Source of the DNA: CAYYYW01 sp964476245
GTDB taxonomy: Bacteria > Patescibacteriota > Microgenomatia > UBA1406 > HO2-37-13b
Assembly (NCBI GenBank): GCA_964476245.1
Contig: CAYYYW010000001.1
Location: forward strand, 46,791 to 110,790
Direction: 5' to 3'
DNA length: 64,000 nt
Of the stretch, positions 15,251 to 25,165 are shown piece by piece. Positions within the stretch are counted from its first letter, which is position 1, and each line of letters begins with the position of its first letter. The position numbers and the translations under genes are program-made. The notes beneath the pieces were generated by a model that worked only from the letters and a program-made list of their open reading frames with translations, did not search any database and was not told the DNA's origin.

Positions 15251-16039
15251 TTATAACTTTAATTTACCTAAAAAATTTGGATCGCGGACATTTGATTCCA
15301 AAATGTCGCCGTCTATTTCTTTTTTTCCTCTCACGCGATTATGCTTTCTGTTTTTGGGACTATATTCTTCAACTATCTTACCATCAACTATATGAAAAAT
15401 TTTGCTGGCGAACTTCAAGTATTCCAAATCATGGGTAACCATAACTATGGTTTTTCCCTTTTTAACTAAATCCATAAAAACGGTTAAAAGTTCCTGGCCG
15501 GAAACTGTATCCAAATTACCAGTCGGCTCATCGGCCACTAATAAGATTGGGTCAGTCATCAAAGCTCGTACCAAAGCTATTTTTTGCTGCTGGCCCGATG
15601 AAAGCTCGGTTGGTTTGTAGTAAGCCCATTTCTCCATGCCAATATTGGAAAGTAATTTAATTGCCCTATCCACCATTATTTTTTCATCATAATTTAAAAG
15701 ATGTAAGGAAAAAATTGTATTTTCCAAGACGTTTAAGGCCCCGATCCATAATGGTTGTTGATAAATCATCCCCACTTTGTCACGACGATAGAGTGCTCGT
15801 TCGTCTTCGGATAAGGTATAAAAGTCGCGGCCTGCAAAAAACACCTTTCCCTCAGTTGGCGGCTCAAGACCCAATAAGGTGTGTAAAAAGGTTGATTTAC
15901 CACAGCCCGAAGGACCAAAGATAATAACAAATTCTCCTTGTTTCACTTGCATATTAATCCCTTTCAAAACCTCAATTAAAGATCCACCGACCGGAAAAGA
16001 TTTTTTAAGACCGGTTGTCTGTAAAAGTATTTTGTCCAT
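15251..16039 (-). CDS. ABC transporter ATP-binding protein (MacB/LolD type)
   Basis: 262 residues. Walker A IFGPSGCGKSTFL, Q-loop MIYQQPLW, signature ELSSGQQQKIAL, Walker B PILLVADEPTGNLD and switch His VMVTHD are all intact. The last ~35 residues are a short basic tail. The gene lies 5 bp after the giant kelch gene and 12 bp before the permease, so the three are one transcript. Confidence 0.96.
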   Translation of the reverse strand: MDKILLQTTGLKKSFPVGGSLIEVLKGINMQVKQGEFVIIFGPSGCGKSTFLHTLLGLEPPTEGKVFFAGRDFYTLSEDERALYRRDKVGMIYQQPLWIGALNVLENTIFSLHLLNYDEKIMVDRAIKLLSNIGMEKWAYYKPTELSSGQQQKIALVRALMTDPILLVADEPTGNLDTVSGQELLTVFMDLVKKGKTIVMVTHDLEYLKFASKIFHIVDGKIVEEYSPKNRKHNRVRGKKEIDGDILESNVRDPNFLGKLKL

Positions 16040-16044
16040 GTTAT

Positions 16045-19000
16045 TTATTTAAAAATTTTCGTTCCTTTCAAAAAACCAAAGGTTTTTGACAGATTTTCAA
16101 TGACCAAATTCAAAGCATCCTTGGTTGATTTAGGCGTAACAATAACCGTATCAAAAGAATAGGCGATGTTTCCAACTTTATCTTTAGAAACAGCTCTTAA
16201 ATGATAAATGGTGGCTGGCTTTAAGCCCGTGATTGTTACCGTATGATTTGAAGTCAGACTGGTATCCTCTTGGGTTGTTTGCCCGTATAATGTGCCTGTC
16301 CCTTGAGCGTACTCCACTTGAGTGGTAGCCGGCTCATCACTGTCCCAAGAAACAACAATTTGGGCTTTGGCAGTCTCCCCCACCCCAACAATCGTACTTT
16401 CAACATTAAGATCTATAATTTCCGGTGCCCGAATATCAGTGGCGGTTTTTACTTTTCTTGTTTCGGCTGTTGCCTCATTACCAGCGTTGTCTTTGCCTTT
16501 GATAATTAAAGTATACTCGGCATTATCTAATAGATTTTTCATAATTATCTCATGATTTTTTTTCAAAGCTAAGCTAATCTGATCGGCCGCTCGTTCGGGA
16601 TTGGCCGTTGGATAATAAGTAACAATTGAGGAAATCAGAGTGTTTGATATCCATAAAAGCCGCAACGTGGCGGTTGGCATGCCCACCACCTGTTGAATTT
16701 TAAGATTGAGGATTTTGGGCGTTGGCAGAGTCTCAAAGGTATAATCATCACTACTGTATGAGTTCTCCTCATCATCTTCGGCAACGATGCTCAAGTGATA
16801 AGCGGTTCCTTCGATAAGATTGCTTAAAACGACGGTATGGGTTGATTCTGTAGTTGAAGTTGAGATGGTTTCGGCAACTCCGTAAGAGAGGGTTTTGCCG
16901 TAATTAATGGTCGCTTTGATAGCATTTTTTATCGTAAAAGTGACATAAGCGGAATTAATATTGACATTAGAAAATTTAACATCGGAAACAGACGGGGCTG
17001 GATTGGTAGCAAAACTCAACTCGTCTGATTGGCCAGTATTACCATCTTCATCGGTCCAAAGAACTTTATAGTAATAGGTTGTCCCTGGATCAAGACCGGT
17101 TAAGGTAATTGTGTGTGAAGTAATATGAGTTGAGGAGCCAACCTCCTCTCCATAACTCCCTGATGATTTACCATATTTAACAAAAGAGTTAGAAGTTCGG
17201 CTAGTTGACCAGGTGACCGTCGCCGATTTGGTCCTAACCGTAGCCGAGGGTGAAGCTACTAAAGTTGCCGCAATCCGCCATTTTCCATCAGGATAATAAT
17301 TAACCGTGTCGGAAACAGCCGAACATTCATTGGTTGAATCGCAAGCCTTGGTGCAATAGTATTTTCTCGTCTGGGTTAATCCGGTATCAACATAGGAGGT
17401 CTGCGTGGTAGTCGCAATGAAACTAAAGGCGGAAAAATCAGTATTGCAGTTAGCGTCGGTCTCGGCTGACCGGTAGATTTCGTAATCTGCTACCCCCGAT
17501 CCGGTGGCGGTTGGCTCATCCCATGACAAGGCTAATCGCCAACTTGAAGTTTCTTTAATTGAAACATCGGAAGCATCAATGTTTCTGGGAATTCCCGGAG
17601 CCGTCGTGTCGGCGGTATAATTAACTGAGGAATAGAGATTGAAATCAATATTTCCCGCCTCATCTTGGGTTATGACATAAAGCGTATTAACGCCCTTGTG
17701 TGCTGGACAAGAACCTTTGGATAAATAAGTGACGCTTAATCCGATACTGTTAACAGTGTCGATGGTAGGTAGTTCGTTAAATGAGTAATAATATCTCAGT
17801 CCTGCCTGCTGACCATAGTAGGTTGACGGCGGATCCCAGGCAAAAGCAAACTCGTTAACGGTGTTGCTGGTTGAGTCAGCCGGATAGGTCACACGCAGAT
17901 TCTGGGGCGCTGAAGGTGCCGTTGAACTGTAATAAAAAGAGGCGTTGGCATAAGAGGAAGCATAGTTTCCGGCCGTATCTTTTGCTCGAACATAAAAATT
18001 GTTTGTCCCTGTCTGATAAGCCAAGGCCCCACTAGCCGAGGCCTCGGAAATACAGGTATCAACACTGTCTGAAACACCGGTTTTGTAACAATACTGGGAA
18101 ACTAAAGAAGCGCTATCACTGGCGCCGCTCCAGGTAAAAGTAAAACTGTTAGTAGCTGAATATCCTGGCGGATCAACAACAATTGTTGTTGGATTATTGG
18201 GAACTTCATTATCAAATTTATAAATAAACGGCTGCCAGTTTTCCGAAGAAAAATTACCAGCATCATCAACGGTTTGAATTCTCAAATAATAGGTATTGCC
18301 ACTTGTCAAATTTGAAGCAGTATAATTCGATGAAGTCGTTAAAGTTCCAGAACTTGAGGCGTCAGCATTAGAATCTGTGCCAAAATAGACATAATATCCG
18401 GCTACCCCCGATCCTCCAACACCGTCGGCCGCTCCATTGCTTTCTTCAGCATCCGGCCAGTCAAAAAAGGGTGAATCATAATTGTACCAAGTATTGTTAT
18501 TGATACTTGCCGCCTGCGTTGCGGTTGAATAGACTGATATTGGATCAATTGTCGGATTAGTGGGGACGTTCAAATCTTGATAATAATAAATTGTATAGTC
18601 GTTGATAACTCCTGAATATATACCGTCAGAAGAAGACATTTCAAATTTTGCCTGCATATATTGATATGGGGTTGATGCAACTTTATAAGAATAGTTTGTC
18701 CCTGTCTGCTTTTCTTCTGTTACCTGAGCCCAAGATCCCCAATTTGAACCATCAGTTGAAGTCCGGGTGTAAACAGAAAGAGAGGTATTTGTTGATGAGG
18801 TATAGTTCAAAGAAATATTTGCATACTTATATACTGAAGTCATGTCATGGGTGGGTGAAATATAATTACCACTCTCCTCAAACGAAGAGTTTGAGGTCTG
18901 GAAAATATAGGAATATACACCATTAGTAAAAGTGTTTGTTCCACCAGCTCCAGCAATTACATACATGTGGTCGGTCCTATTGCTTGCTCCGGCTCCTCCT

Positions 19001-22000
19001 TGATAAATATTTGCAGGAGCGTTAGCTATGGCTTCCCATGAATTTCCAGAGATTGAATAACGATAGCAGTTTGCCGTATTCTCTGCCTTACACGCATAAA
19101 GATAATTGTCTCCGCCGTCAACTAAAATTCCATCATTATAAACATCTATCGGCAGGTTAGACATAGTATCCCAAGAATCAGAACCCGGTGTATAGCGATA
19201 AAAGGGATTGTTGGCTATGTTATTACCACGCATTGTATAGACATAGCCGTCCTTATAGACAAGATGGGCACCGTATGACAAAGTTGCCAGAGTATTTGCT
19301 CTTTGGCTCCAACGACTCCCAGCCGAACCCTGAGTATCATAGCGGTAAAATGTCGTTGTTCCACCAGCACGAATCCAATAGATATATTGCGACCCATCAT
19401 ATTCAAGCGAAGACCCAGTTCCACTGTCGTATGGTAATGGATCACTACTTATTTGACTCCAACTATCAGTGGCGATATCGTAAGTGTATAAAAAAGGGTC
19501 GTATTGACTACCAATGATATATATTTTATTTTCATCTTCATTGAAGGTAGTCGCACTCCCCCTATAAAAACCCGTCGGAGCGTCCGCCAAAAGAACTGAC
19601 TCCCCCGTTGTTGAATCGTATCTTACAAAAAGATCGTCATAATTACCACGCGTCAGATAATAGTAATTGCCATCACCTTTCACAATCTGAGCACCATACC
19701 CGTAGGTTCGATAGTCTCCACCCCGATATTCGCCGCCAAACAAACCAACAGTGGGTACCAACCAGGAAGCTTTGGCAATATTATACCTGTATACAGTATT
19801 AGTATTTGAACCGCGGGTAATATATAAAATACCATTAATATTTCTCATTGCCGATCCATATGCTAGCGTTGCTGGAGCATCGGTTAATGCTAGCCACGTC
19901 TGGGATGTCAAATCATATTTATAAAAATTGGGGTCTCCCCAACCCTTGGTGTAATAAATAGCATTTGATGTAGAATCATAGGCAATTTGTGCTCCGTCGT
20001 AAGGCAGGGCTGGAACATTGGTTAATTGCGACCAGGCATCTGACTGAATGTCATAGGCCGCAAGTCCAGAACGGGTATTACCCTGAAGAGCATAAAGAGT
20101 TGAATCACCATCATAGGCTAAATCGCCACCAATATAAACAAAGTTGTTAACTTGAGAACTAGGCGCTCCGAAATCGACATTTGTCAATGCTTCCCAATAA
20201 TCGGTTTGAGTATCATAACGATAAAAACCATCATCACTATTGCCCCGGAGCAAATAGATATATTGGCTACCATCATACATGAGCGATGAACCGTAACTAA
20301 CAGAAACCAGAACATCAGCAGCATTAGCATCAGACCAAGCGTTCTCAGCGATATCATATACCCAAAAAGTATTAGTATTATATCCCCTCAGCCCATAAAG
20401 ATAACCAGCAGGTCCTTCAACCACCTCTCCTCCATAATACACAGTCGCCGGTGCATTAGCCAAGGAACTCCAAGTATCAGTTGCAATATCGTATTCATAG
20501 AAAGAAGTGGTATTTTGACCCCGAAACGAATATAGCTTGTTTGATGATGAAACATAAGCAAATCCAGAACCATAACCAAAACCGGCCGGGGCTAAACTCA
20601 TCCTTTCCTGTTGCCAAAAACCAACTTTGCTGGATAGTTTTATTTGATCGTTTGTTGAAGAAACGTTGGTTAAAGTTCCTTCATCAAAATCAGCCGTAGT
20701 GGTTTTTGTTAAACTAACGGGGGGCGAAACACCAACGTATTTATAAGTAAATACGGTCTCAGCATCGCTAATGTTTGATAAAGCATCCTCTGTTTTTATC
20801 CTTAAATAATATGTTCCTGTTGATAGTGAAGTTGTTGCGGTATAATTAGCCGTAGTTTGATAATTTCCCGCCGTTTCTGGATCAGCCGAAGCGTTTGACC
20901 CAAAATAAACATAATAACCAGCAATGCTTGTTTCACTATCTGTTGCTCCTTCCCAGACAAAATATGGATTTGCATAATTATAACCATTTGCATAATTATC
21001 GGTTAAGGTAATTCCTGCAACTGCTTGAGATTTGGCCGTGTATGATGTGGGGTTGCTCGGAGAATTCGTATCTCCAGAATATGTAATTGTCATATCTGAC
21101 AATGTTGGAGTTTGCGTCCTGTCCGTTGTTGCTGTTAATGTTGCTCTTGCCTGAATATAACGAGCCGTTGGTGATGATATTGTGCCATCAGATACCGCTT
21201 GCCAATCGCTCCAAGTTATTTGATCACTGCTTGATCTCGTTTGATAGCTGATGCTTGAATCCCCAGATATTGTTGTTGAAGCTGTTAAAGATGTCCAACT
21301 TGAAACATAATCTAAATCTATCGTTGAACTCGTCCAAGTACCGCTGACTGGATAATTATAACTACTTTCAGTATAAGATAAGATTCGCGACAGTCCCGCC
21401 CCATTTATCTGATAAAAAGTACCACTTCCGTCTGAAGCAATTGATCCACCATTGTATGAGCCAACATCATAGGCATAATATCCCGAATAATCAGAAAGTC
21501 TGTGCCAAGTATTAGTTGAGATTGTATATTCCCAAAATCCAGTTTTATAGTAACCGGAGATCGCATATATTTTCCCATTATAGTAAACAGTGTCTGTTCC
21601 ATAATAAGGTGAAAAGGGCAAATTGCCAAGCACTGTCCAATTGTTACCGCTTATGGAATATTTCAAAATCCGAGCGATGCCGCTTCCGGTTATGGCATAA
21701 ATATCAGTTCCGTCCGAGACCAATCTAGCTCCATAACCATTTTCTGAATCCGTCGGCATGTCTGTAACGGCCCCATCATCCCAAGAATCACCAGCAATGC
21801 TGTAACGCCAAAAGGCCGTTGTCAACGCACCACGCGTTCCATAAATATAGTCTCCACTCCCAGGATAGGCTAAACTAGCACCATAGGAAACGTTGCCGGG
21901 AGTCACCCCTAAAGTATCCCATGAATCGCCTAAAACATTATAGCGATAAAACACAGTTGTGTTGCTTCCTCCAAAATAATATAAATTCCCTGAAGCCGCA

Positions 22001-23241
22001 ATTCCCTTGTTATCATCATTGAAAGTTGTTGGGGCTGCGGTTTTTGTCGTCCAGGAGTTACCACTAGGATCAAATTCGTAAAAAGCTGTTTGATTGTTAC
22101 CTCGACGGTAATAAACTTTACTATTTAAATAAACTAAATCAGCTCCTGTCCCTGGGGTTGCAGGCAGGTCTGCAGAACCAAGATATGAATCTGTATCAGC
22201 GTTATATTTCCACCAGTCGTAGGTACTGTTTCCTCGGAATACATATATTAAATCCTGTAATGTGTTGTATGTTAAGCCGACGTAACGAGCTGCAGTCGGA
22301 GTATTGGTTAAGGTTGACCAGGTATTGGCACTTATTTGGTAGCGATAAAAAGTTTGGGTGTTGCTACCACGCAAAACATAAATATAATCACCCCGCTTAG
22401 TCATGTTGCCGTTGTCATTTAAACTTGCTGGGACTGTTGCTTTGGTCGTCCAGCTTCCTGCACTAATGTCGTATTGATAAAATGTTGTAGTGTTGGCGCC
22501 ACGAGGAGTATAAAGATATGACGTTCCCAGTGAGTTGTCATAAATTAAATCGGCGCCGGTGCTGATGGTTGCTGAAGGCCCGGTTAAAATTGACCAATTA
22601 TTAGTTGATGGATTATACCGCCAAAAATCAGTTGTTGATGAACCACGGAGAGCATAAAGATAAGTACCATCTGTGGCCAATGAACTTCCTGAATAAGTTA
22701 ATTCTGGTGCGTCTGCCAATTCTGACCAACTATTGGTTGCTATTGAATATCGACTAAATTCCTTTTGATACCCGCCAAATAAGACATAAATATAATTATT
22801 TAAATAAACCATATCAGCCCCGGAATATCCGGTATGAGGTGATCGTGCTAACGTTTCCCATCTGTCCTCTTCGGGCCGGTAGCGCGACAGTCTGTTATCC
22901 CGACCAACAAGCATATAGGTATAAGTGCCGTCAGTAGTAAATGTGGTGCCATCAGTTAGTGTTAAATTTGGCGTTCTCCATACTCTGGCATTCCAAGTTC
23001 CATCAGCATTCAATTTCAAATTGCCAGCGCTGCTTTTTGACTCGGTGTTGCTGTGAAATCCTGTATCAAAATCAACTCTTGAAGTAATTGTACTTGACGC
23101 CGCCTCAATCAGCTTGGGCGATAGCGGCGACTTCACCAAGGTCAAAAACCCAAACTGCTGCAAAAGCACCGTCAAAATCGTTCCCCAAGCAATCAGCTTC
23201 TTGGTGGTTCTCCGGATTATTTTCTTTTTAATTTTTGGCAT
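16045..23241 (-). CDS. Giant secreted kelch-repeat / FN3 surface protein
   Basis: 2398 residues. A basic N terminus and hydrophobic helix (about 14-34) form the export signal. Two large kelch-like propeller arrays follow (about 90-640 and 880-1460), made of units like FYRYDIATDSWSxL, YGGxLVYDG and YIYVLRGN. Each array is followed by a beta-sandwich segment with a SSSDQITWSDWQAV-type motif and a Tyr-rich FN3-like module containing GYYVYFGSN. About six fibronectin-III-like domains (TTYYYKVLWTDEDGN, TIYHLRAVSKDKVGN) reach the C terminus; no sorting motif or anchor helix is visible at the end. Likely a long adhesin or surface stalk, co-transcribed with a MacB-like transporter. Confidence 0.9.
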   Translation of the reverse strand: MPKIKKKIIRRTTKKLIAWGTILTVLLQQFGFLTLVKSPLSPKLIEAASSTITSRVDFDTGFHSNTESKSSAGNLKLNADGTWNARVWRTPNLTLTDGTTFTTDGTYTYMLVGRDNRLSRYRPEEDRWETLARSPHTGYSGADMVYLNNYIYVLFGGYQKEFSRYSIATNSWSELADAPELTYSGSSLATDGTYLYALRGSSTTDFWRYNPSTNNWSILTGPSATISTGADLIYDNSLGTSYLYTPRGANTTTFYQYDISAGSWTTKATVPASLNDNGNMTKRGDYIYVLRGSNTQTFYRYQISANTWSTLTNTPTAARYVGLTYNTLQDLIYVFRGNSTYDWWKYNADTDSYLGSADLPATPGTGADLVYLNSKVYYRRGNNQTAFYEFDPSGNSWTTKTAAPTTFNDDNKGIAASGNLYYFGGSNTTVFYRYNVLGDSWDTLGVTPGNVSYGASLAYPGSGDYIYGTRGALTTAFWRYSIAGDSWDDGAVTDMPTDSENGYGARLVSDGTDIYAITGSGIARILKYSISGNNWTVLGNLPFSPYYGTDTVYYNGKIYAISGYYKTGFWEYTISTNTWHRLSDYSGYYAYDVGSYNGGSIASDGSGTFYQINGAGLSRILSYTESSYNYPVSGTWTSSTIDLDYVSSWTSLTASTTISGDSSISYQTRSSSDQITWSDWQAVSDGTISSPTARYIQARATLTATTDRTQTPTLSDMTITYSGDTNSPSNPTSYTAKSQAVAGITLTDNYANGYNYANPYFVWEGATDSETSIAGYYVYFGSNASADPETAGNYQTTANYTATTSLSTGTYYLRIKTEDALSNISDAETVFTYKYVGVSPPVSLTKTTTADFDEGTLTNVSSTNDQIKLSSKVGFWQQERMSLAPAGFGYGSGFAYVSSSNKLYSFRGQNTTSFYEYDIATDTWSSLANAPATVYYGGEVVEGPAGYLYGLRGYNTNTFWVYDIAENAWSDANAADVLVSVSYGSSLMYDGSQYIYLLRGNSDDGFYRYDTQTDYWEALTNVDFGAPSSQVNNFVYIGGDLAYDGDSTLYALQGNTRSGLAAYDIQSDAWSQLTNVPALPYDGAQIAYDSTSNAIYYTKGWGDPNFYKYDLTSQTWLALTDAPATLAYGSAMRNINGILYITRGSNTNTVYRYNIAKASWLVPTVGLFGGEYRGGDYRTYGYGAQIVKGDGNYYYLTRGNYDDLFVRYDSTTGESVLLADAPTGFYRGSATTFNEDENKIYIIGSQYDPFLYTYDIATDSWSQISSDPLPYDSGTGSSLEYDGSQYIYWIRAGGTTTFYRYDTQGSAGSRWSQRANTLATLSYGAHLVYKDGYVYTMRGNNIANNPFYRYTPGSDSWDTMSNLPIDVYNDGILVDGGDNYLYACKAENTANCYRYSISGNSWEAIANAPANIYQGGAGASNRTDHMYVIAGAGGTNTFTNGVYSYIFQTSNSSFEESGNYISPTHDMTSVYKYANISLNYTSSTNTSLSVYTRTSTDGSNWGSWAQVTEEKQTGTNYSYKVASTPYQYMQAKFEMSSSDGIYSGVINDYTIYYYQDLNVPTNPTIDPISVYSTATQAASINNNTWYNYDSPFFDWPDAEESNGAADGVGGSGVAGYYVYFGTDSNADASSSGTLTTSSNYTASNLTSGNTYYLRIQTVDDAGNFSSENWQPFIYKFDNEVPNNPTTIVVDPPGYSATNSFTFTWSGASDSASLVSQYCYKTGVSDSVDTCISEASASGALAYQTGTNNFYVRAKDTAGNYASSYANASFYYSSTAPSAPQNLRVTYPADSTSNTVNEFAFAWDPPSTYYGQQAGLRYYYSFNELPTIDTVNSIGLSVTYLSKGSCPAHKGVNTLYVITQDEAGNIDFNLYSSVNYTADTTAPGIPRNIDASDVSIKETSSWRLALSWDEPTATGSGVADYEIYRSAETDANCNTDFSAFSFIATTTQTSYVDTGLTQTRKYYCTKACDSTNECSAVSDTVNYYPDGKWRIAATLVASPSATVRTKSATVTWSTSRTSNSFVKYGKSSGSYGEEVGSSTHITSHTITLTGLDPGTTYYYKVLWTDEDGNTGQSDELSFATNPAPSVSDVKFSNVNINSAYVTFTIKNAIKATINYGKTLSYGVAETISTSTTESTHTVVLSNLIEGTAYHLSIVAEDDEENSYSSDDYTFETLPTPKILNLKIQQVVGMPTATLRLLWISNTLISSIVTYYPTANPERAADQISLALKKNHEIIMKNLLDNAEYTLIIKGKDNAGNEATAETRKVKTATDIRAPEIIDLNVESTIVGVGETAKAQIVVSWDSDEPATTQVEYAQGTGTLYGQTTQEDTSLTSNHTVTITGLKPATIYHLRAVSKDKVGNIAYSFDTVIVTPKSTKDALNLVIENLSKTFGFLKGTKIFK

Positions 23242-23265
23242 GTTTTTTTCTGTGTTATAAATTAA

Positions 23266-23571
23266 TTAGCTTTCTAACAATTCTCTCGTAACTTCCAACA
23301 GCCTTTTTTGCGAAATTAACTTCGTATTCAACTTCCATCTCAATCCCCTGCCGCTTTCGGCTTTCCCCCAAGGAATAACCAACTTTTCATTATTAATTCT
23401 TTGCCTTGATAATGAAGAAAAAACTCCTCCTAAGGCCTTACCCTCTTTGCCTATTTTTTTACTGGAGGCAGTTGAAGAAATTATGCCTTTTGCCGATTTA
23501 GCCAAAATAAGAAGACCCCTAAGCTGATTGGGGCTTAATCGATGTATTTTCTCTTCTAGCGGATTCATCAA
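23266..23571 (-). CDS. Small basic protein upstream of the giant surface gene
   Basis: 101 residues, not recognised with confidence. It contains KIHRLSPNQLRGLLILAKSA and a KEGKALGGVFSSLSR segment with the spacing of a small winged-helix domain, followed by a basic strand-like WGKAESGRGLRWKLN. A DNA-binding regulator for the operon is possible. It ends 24 bp before the giant gene, so it is probably the first gene of that operon. The two Met codons at the start (23571, 23568) are equivalent. Confidence 0.6.
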   Translation of the reverse strand: MMNPLEEKIHRLSPNQLRGLLILAKSAKGIISSTASSKKIGKEGKALGGVFSSLSRQRINNEKLVIPWGKAESGRGLRWKLNTKLISQKRLLEVTRELLES

Positions 23572-23739
23572 TAATAACTATAAAACATCTACTCATTCTA
23601 TGTCAAGTACTATTTGTAATATATCTATATATTCTATAATAAGCCCTAATTCTATAATTTCTTCTTATTCTATTAAATCTATAGAGTGTATTACTTGCAC
23701 TTTAAGCTGGTGAGGATATAGACTGGGAATGAAGGGTAT

Positions 23740-25098
23740 TCAAATAAAAAGTACCTTCTCAAACTCCTCTTTCTTCTCAAAAGGCCCAATAACGGCGAGA
23801 TTTAATCTTTCTGGTTTAAATACATCAGAAGCTATACTAACTATATCATCAACAGTCACTTTTTCCAACTTTTTAATAACATCTTCCTGTGTTTCAATTT
23901 CGTTCTGAAGTAACTTTTTTGTCCCAAAGAATGAAGCAACGTTAAATGAGTCTTCCATTGATAAAAGTAGTCTCCCTTTAATCAACTCTTTGGCTTTTTT
24001 TAATTCTTCTCTTTTTACTTCGCCTTTGACGATTTTTTGGTGCTCTTTTAAAATTAACTCTATGGCTTTTTTTAGCTTGTCAAGATTATTGGCTACACCC
24101 GCTTGAGTCACCATATTTCCAACGTCATGATAAAGTTCACGACCGGTAGAAATATAATAACAAAGGCCGAGGCGTTCACGCACCTCAATAAAAAGACGGG
24201 AGGACATTCCTCCGCCCAAGATTGTCGACAACAGACTTAAGGCGTATTTTCGGCTATCAAAAAAAGAAAAAGCCCGAAATCCCAAACAAAAATGCGTCTG
24301 TTCGGTTTTTTTATGTTTTAATAATAGTTGCGGACGAGTTTGTCTTTCCTCAACTTTTTGAAAAGATGCTTTTTCTCCATTTCGCCAACCGGAAAATTTT
24401 TCTTCAATCACCTTCAAATAATAAGAAAGTGGAGACACCTGTTTTTGAGTCAATCGCTTGGGGGAACCCCCTTTAGGGGGTGAAGCAGACGAAAAAACAC
24501 GGTGTCGAACGTTGTTTAACCCACCAGCAACCACTATAACCGCATTATTTGGTTGGTATAAATGATGTATATAATCATCAAAAGTATGTTTTTGGAACGT
24601 TTTAATAATCTCTTTTTTGCCAGATATATCATAGCCCAAAGGACTATCTTGATATAAAAGCCTTTCAAACAGATCTCCCACCTTCCGTTGCGGCATATCC
24701 TCATGCATATTAATCTCTTCAGCAATTACCCCTTTTTCCCTATTAATTTCTTCCGGTAAAAGCAATGAATTTTGTACCATGTCTGCGATCACGTCAATCA
24801 CTGTTTCAAAATGCTCGGTGGTGGCTTTTATCCAATAACCGGTATGGTCTTTGCCCGTAAAAGCATTAAATATTCCGCCCAAGCCTTCAATGGTTGAGGA
24901 AATAACGAAGGAGTTGGGATACTTTTTGCTGCCCTTAAAAGCCATATGTTCAAAAAAGTGAGCAATGCCGTTATTTTTTTCGTTTTCAAAGCGGGATCCA
25001 GCGCCAACCAAAAGCAAAGTCGTTAAAGTGGGAAAGGCTTTTGTATCAATAAAAATAACCGGAAGGCCATTAGAAAGAGAATGAACTTGAGGTTTCAT
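23740..25098 (-). CDS. M16 (insulinase-like) zinc peptidase
   Basis: 452 residues, a normal length for the processing-peptidase type. The inverted zinc motif HFFEH (His47, Glu50, His51) is followed by the third ligand in AEEINMHEDMP (Glu127/128). The C-terminal half has GGGMSSRLFIEVRERLGLCYYIS, the typical substrate-binding R/Y segment. About residues 197-221 are encoded by a family D structured repeat (24434-24506), read as RVFSSASPPKGGS and further, between the two halves of the enzyme. Has its own promoter. Confidence 0.93.
   Translation of the reverse strand: MKPQVHSLSNGLPVIFIDTKAFPTLTTLLLVGAGSRFENEKNNGIAHFFEHMAFKGSKKYPNSFVISSTIEGLGGIFNAFTGKDHTGYWIKATTEHFETVIDVIADMVQNSLLLPEEINREKGVIAEEINMHEDMPQRKVGDLFERLLYQDSPLGYDISGKKEIIKTFQKHTFDDYIHHLYQPNNAVIVVAGGLNNVRHRVFSSASPPKGGSPKRLTQKQVSPLSYYLKVIEEKFSGWRNGEKASFQKVEERQTRPQLLLKHKKTEQTHFCLGFRAFSFFDSRKYALSLLSTILGGGMSSRLFIEVRERLGLCYYISTGRELYHDVGNMVTQAGVANNLDKLKKAIELILKEHQKIVKGEVKREELKKAKELIKGRLLLSMEDSFNVASFFGTKKLLQNEIETQEDVIKKLEKVTVDDIVSIASDVFKPERLNLAVIGPFEKKEEFEKVLFI
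24434..24506. repeat. Family D structured element inside the M16 gene
   Basis: Outer stem GACACC/GGTGTC, then GTTTTT/AAAAAC, GTC/GAC, GCTT/AAGC and a CCCCC-TTTA-GGGGG apical hairpin. The copy in leuS (31821-31880) keeps the bulges but changes the stems. Confidence 0.85.
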
Positions 25099-25104
25099 CT
25101 CTCA

Positions 25105-25133
25105 ATTCTACCTTAAAAAATAACCCTTGACAA
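25105..25133 (-). promoter_or_regulatory. Promoter of the M16 peptidase gene
   Basis: On the minus strand TTGTCA (25128-25133), 17 bp, TAGAAT (25105-25110), then 6 bases to the ATG. Confidence 0.65.
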
Positions 25134-25165
25134 GAAGAAGTAAATTATTTATTGGCACTTTCCTC

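Noticed and set aside
16045..23241. Tandem DNA repeats or mobile array in the giant gene
   Set aside because: The periodicity comes from diverged kelch and FN3 protein repeats, not from near-identical DNA.
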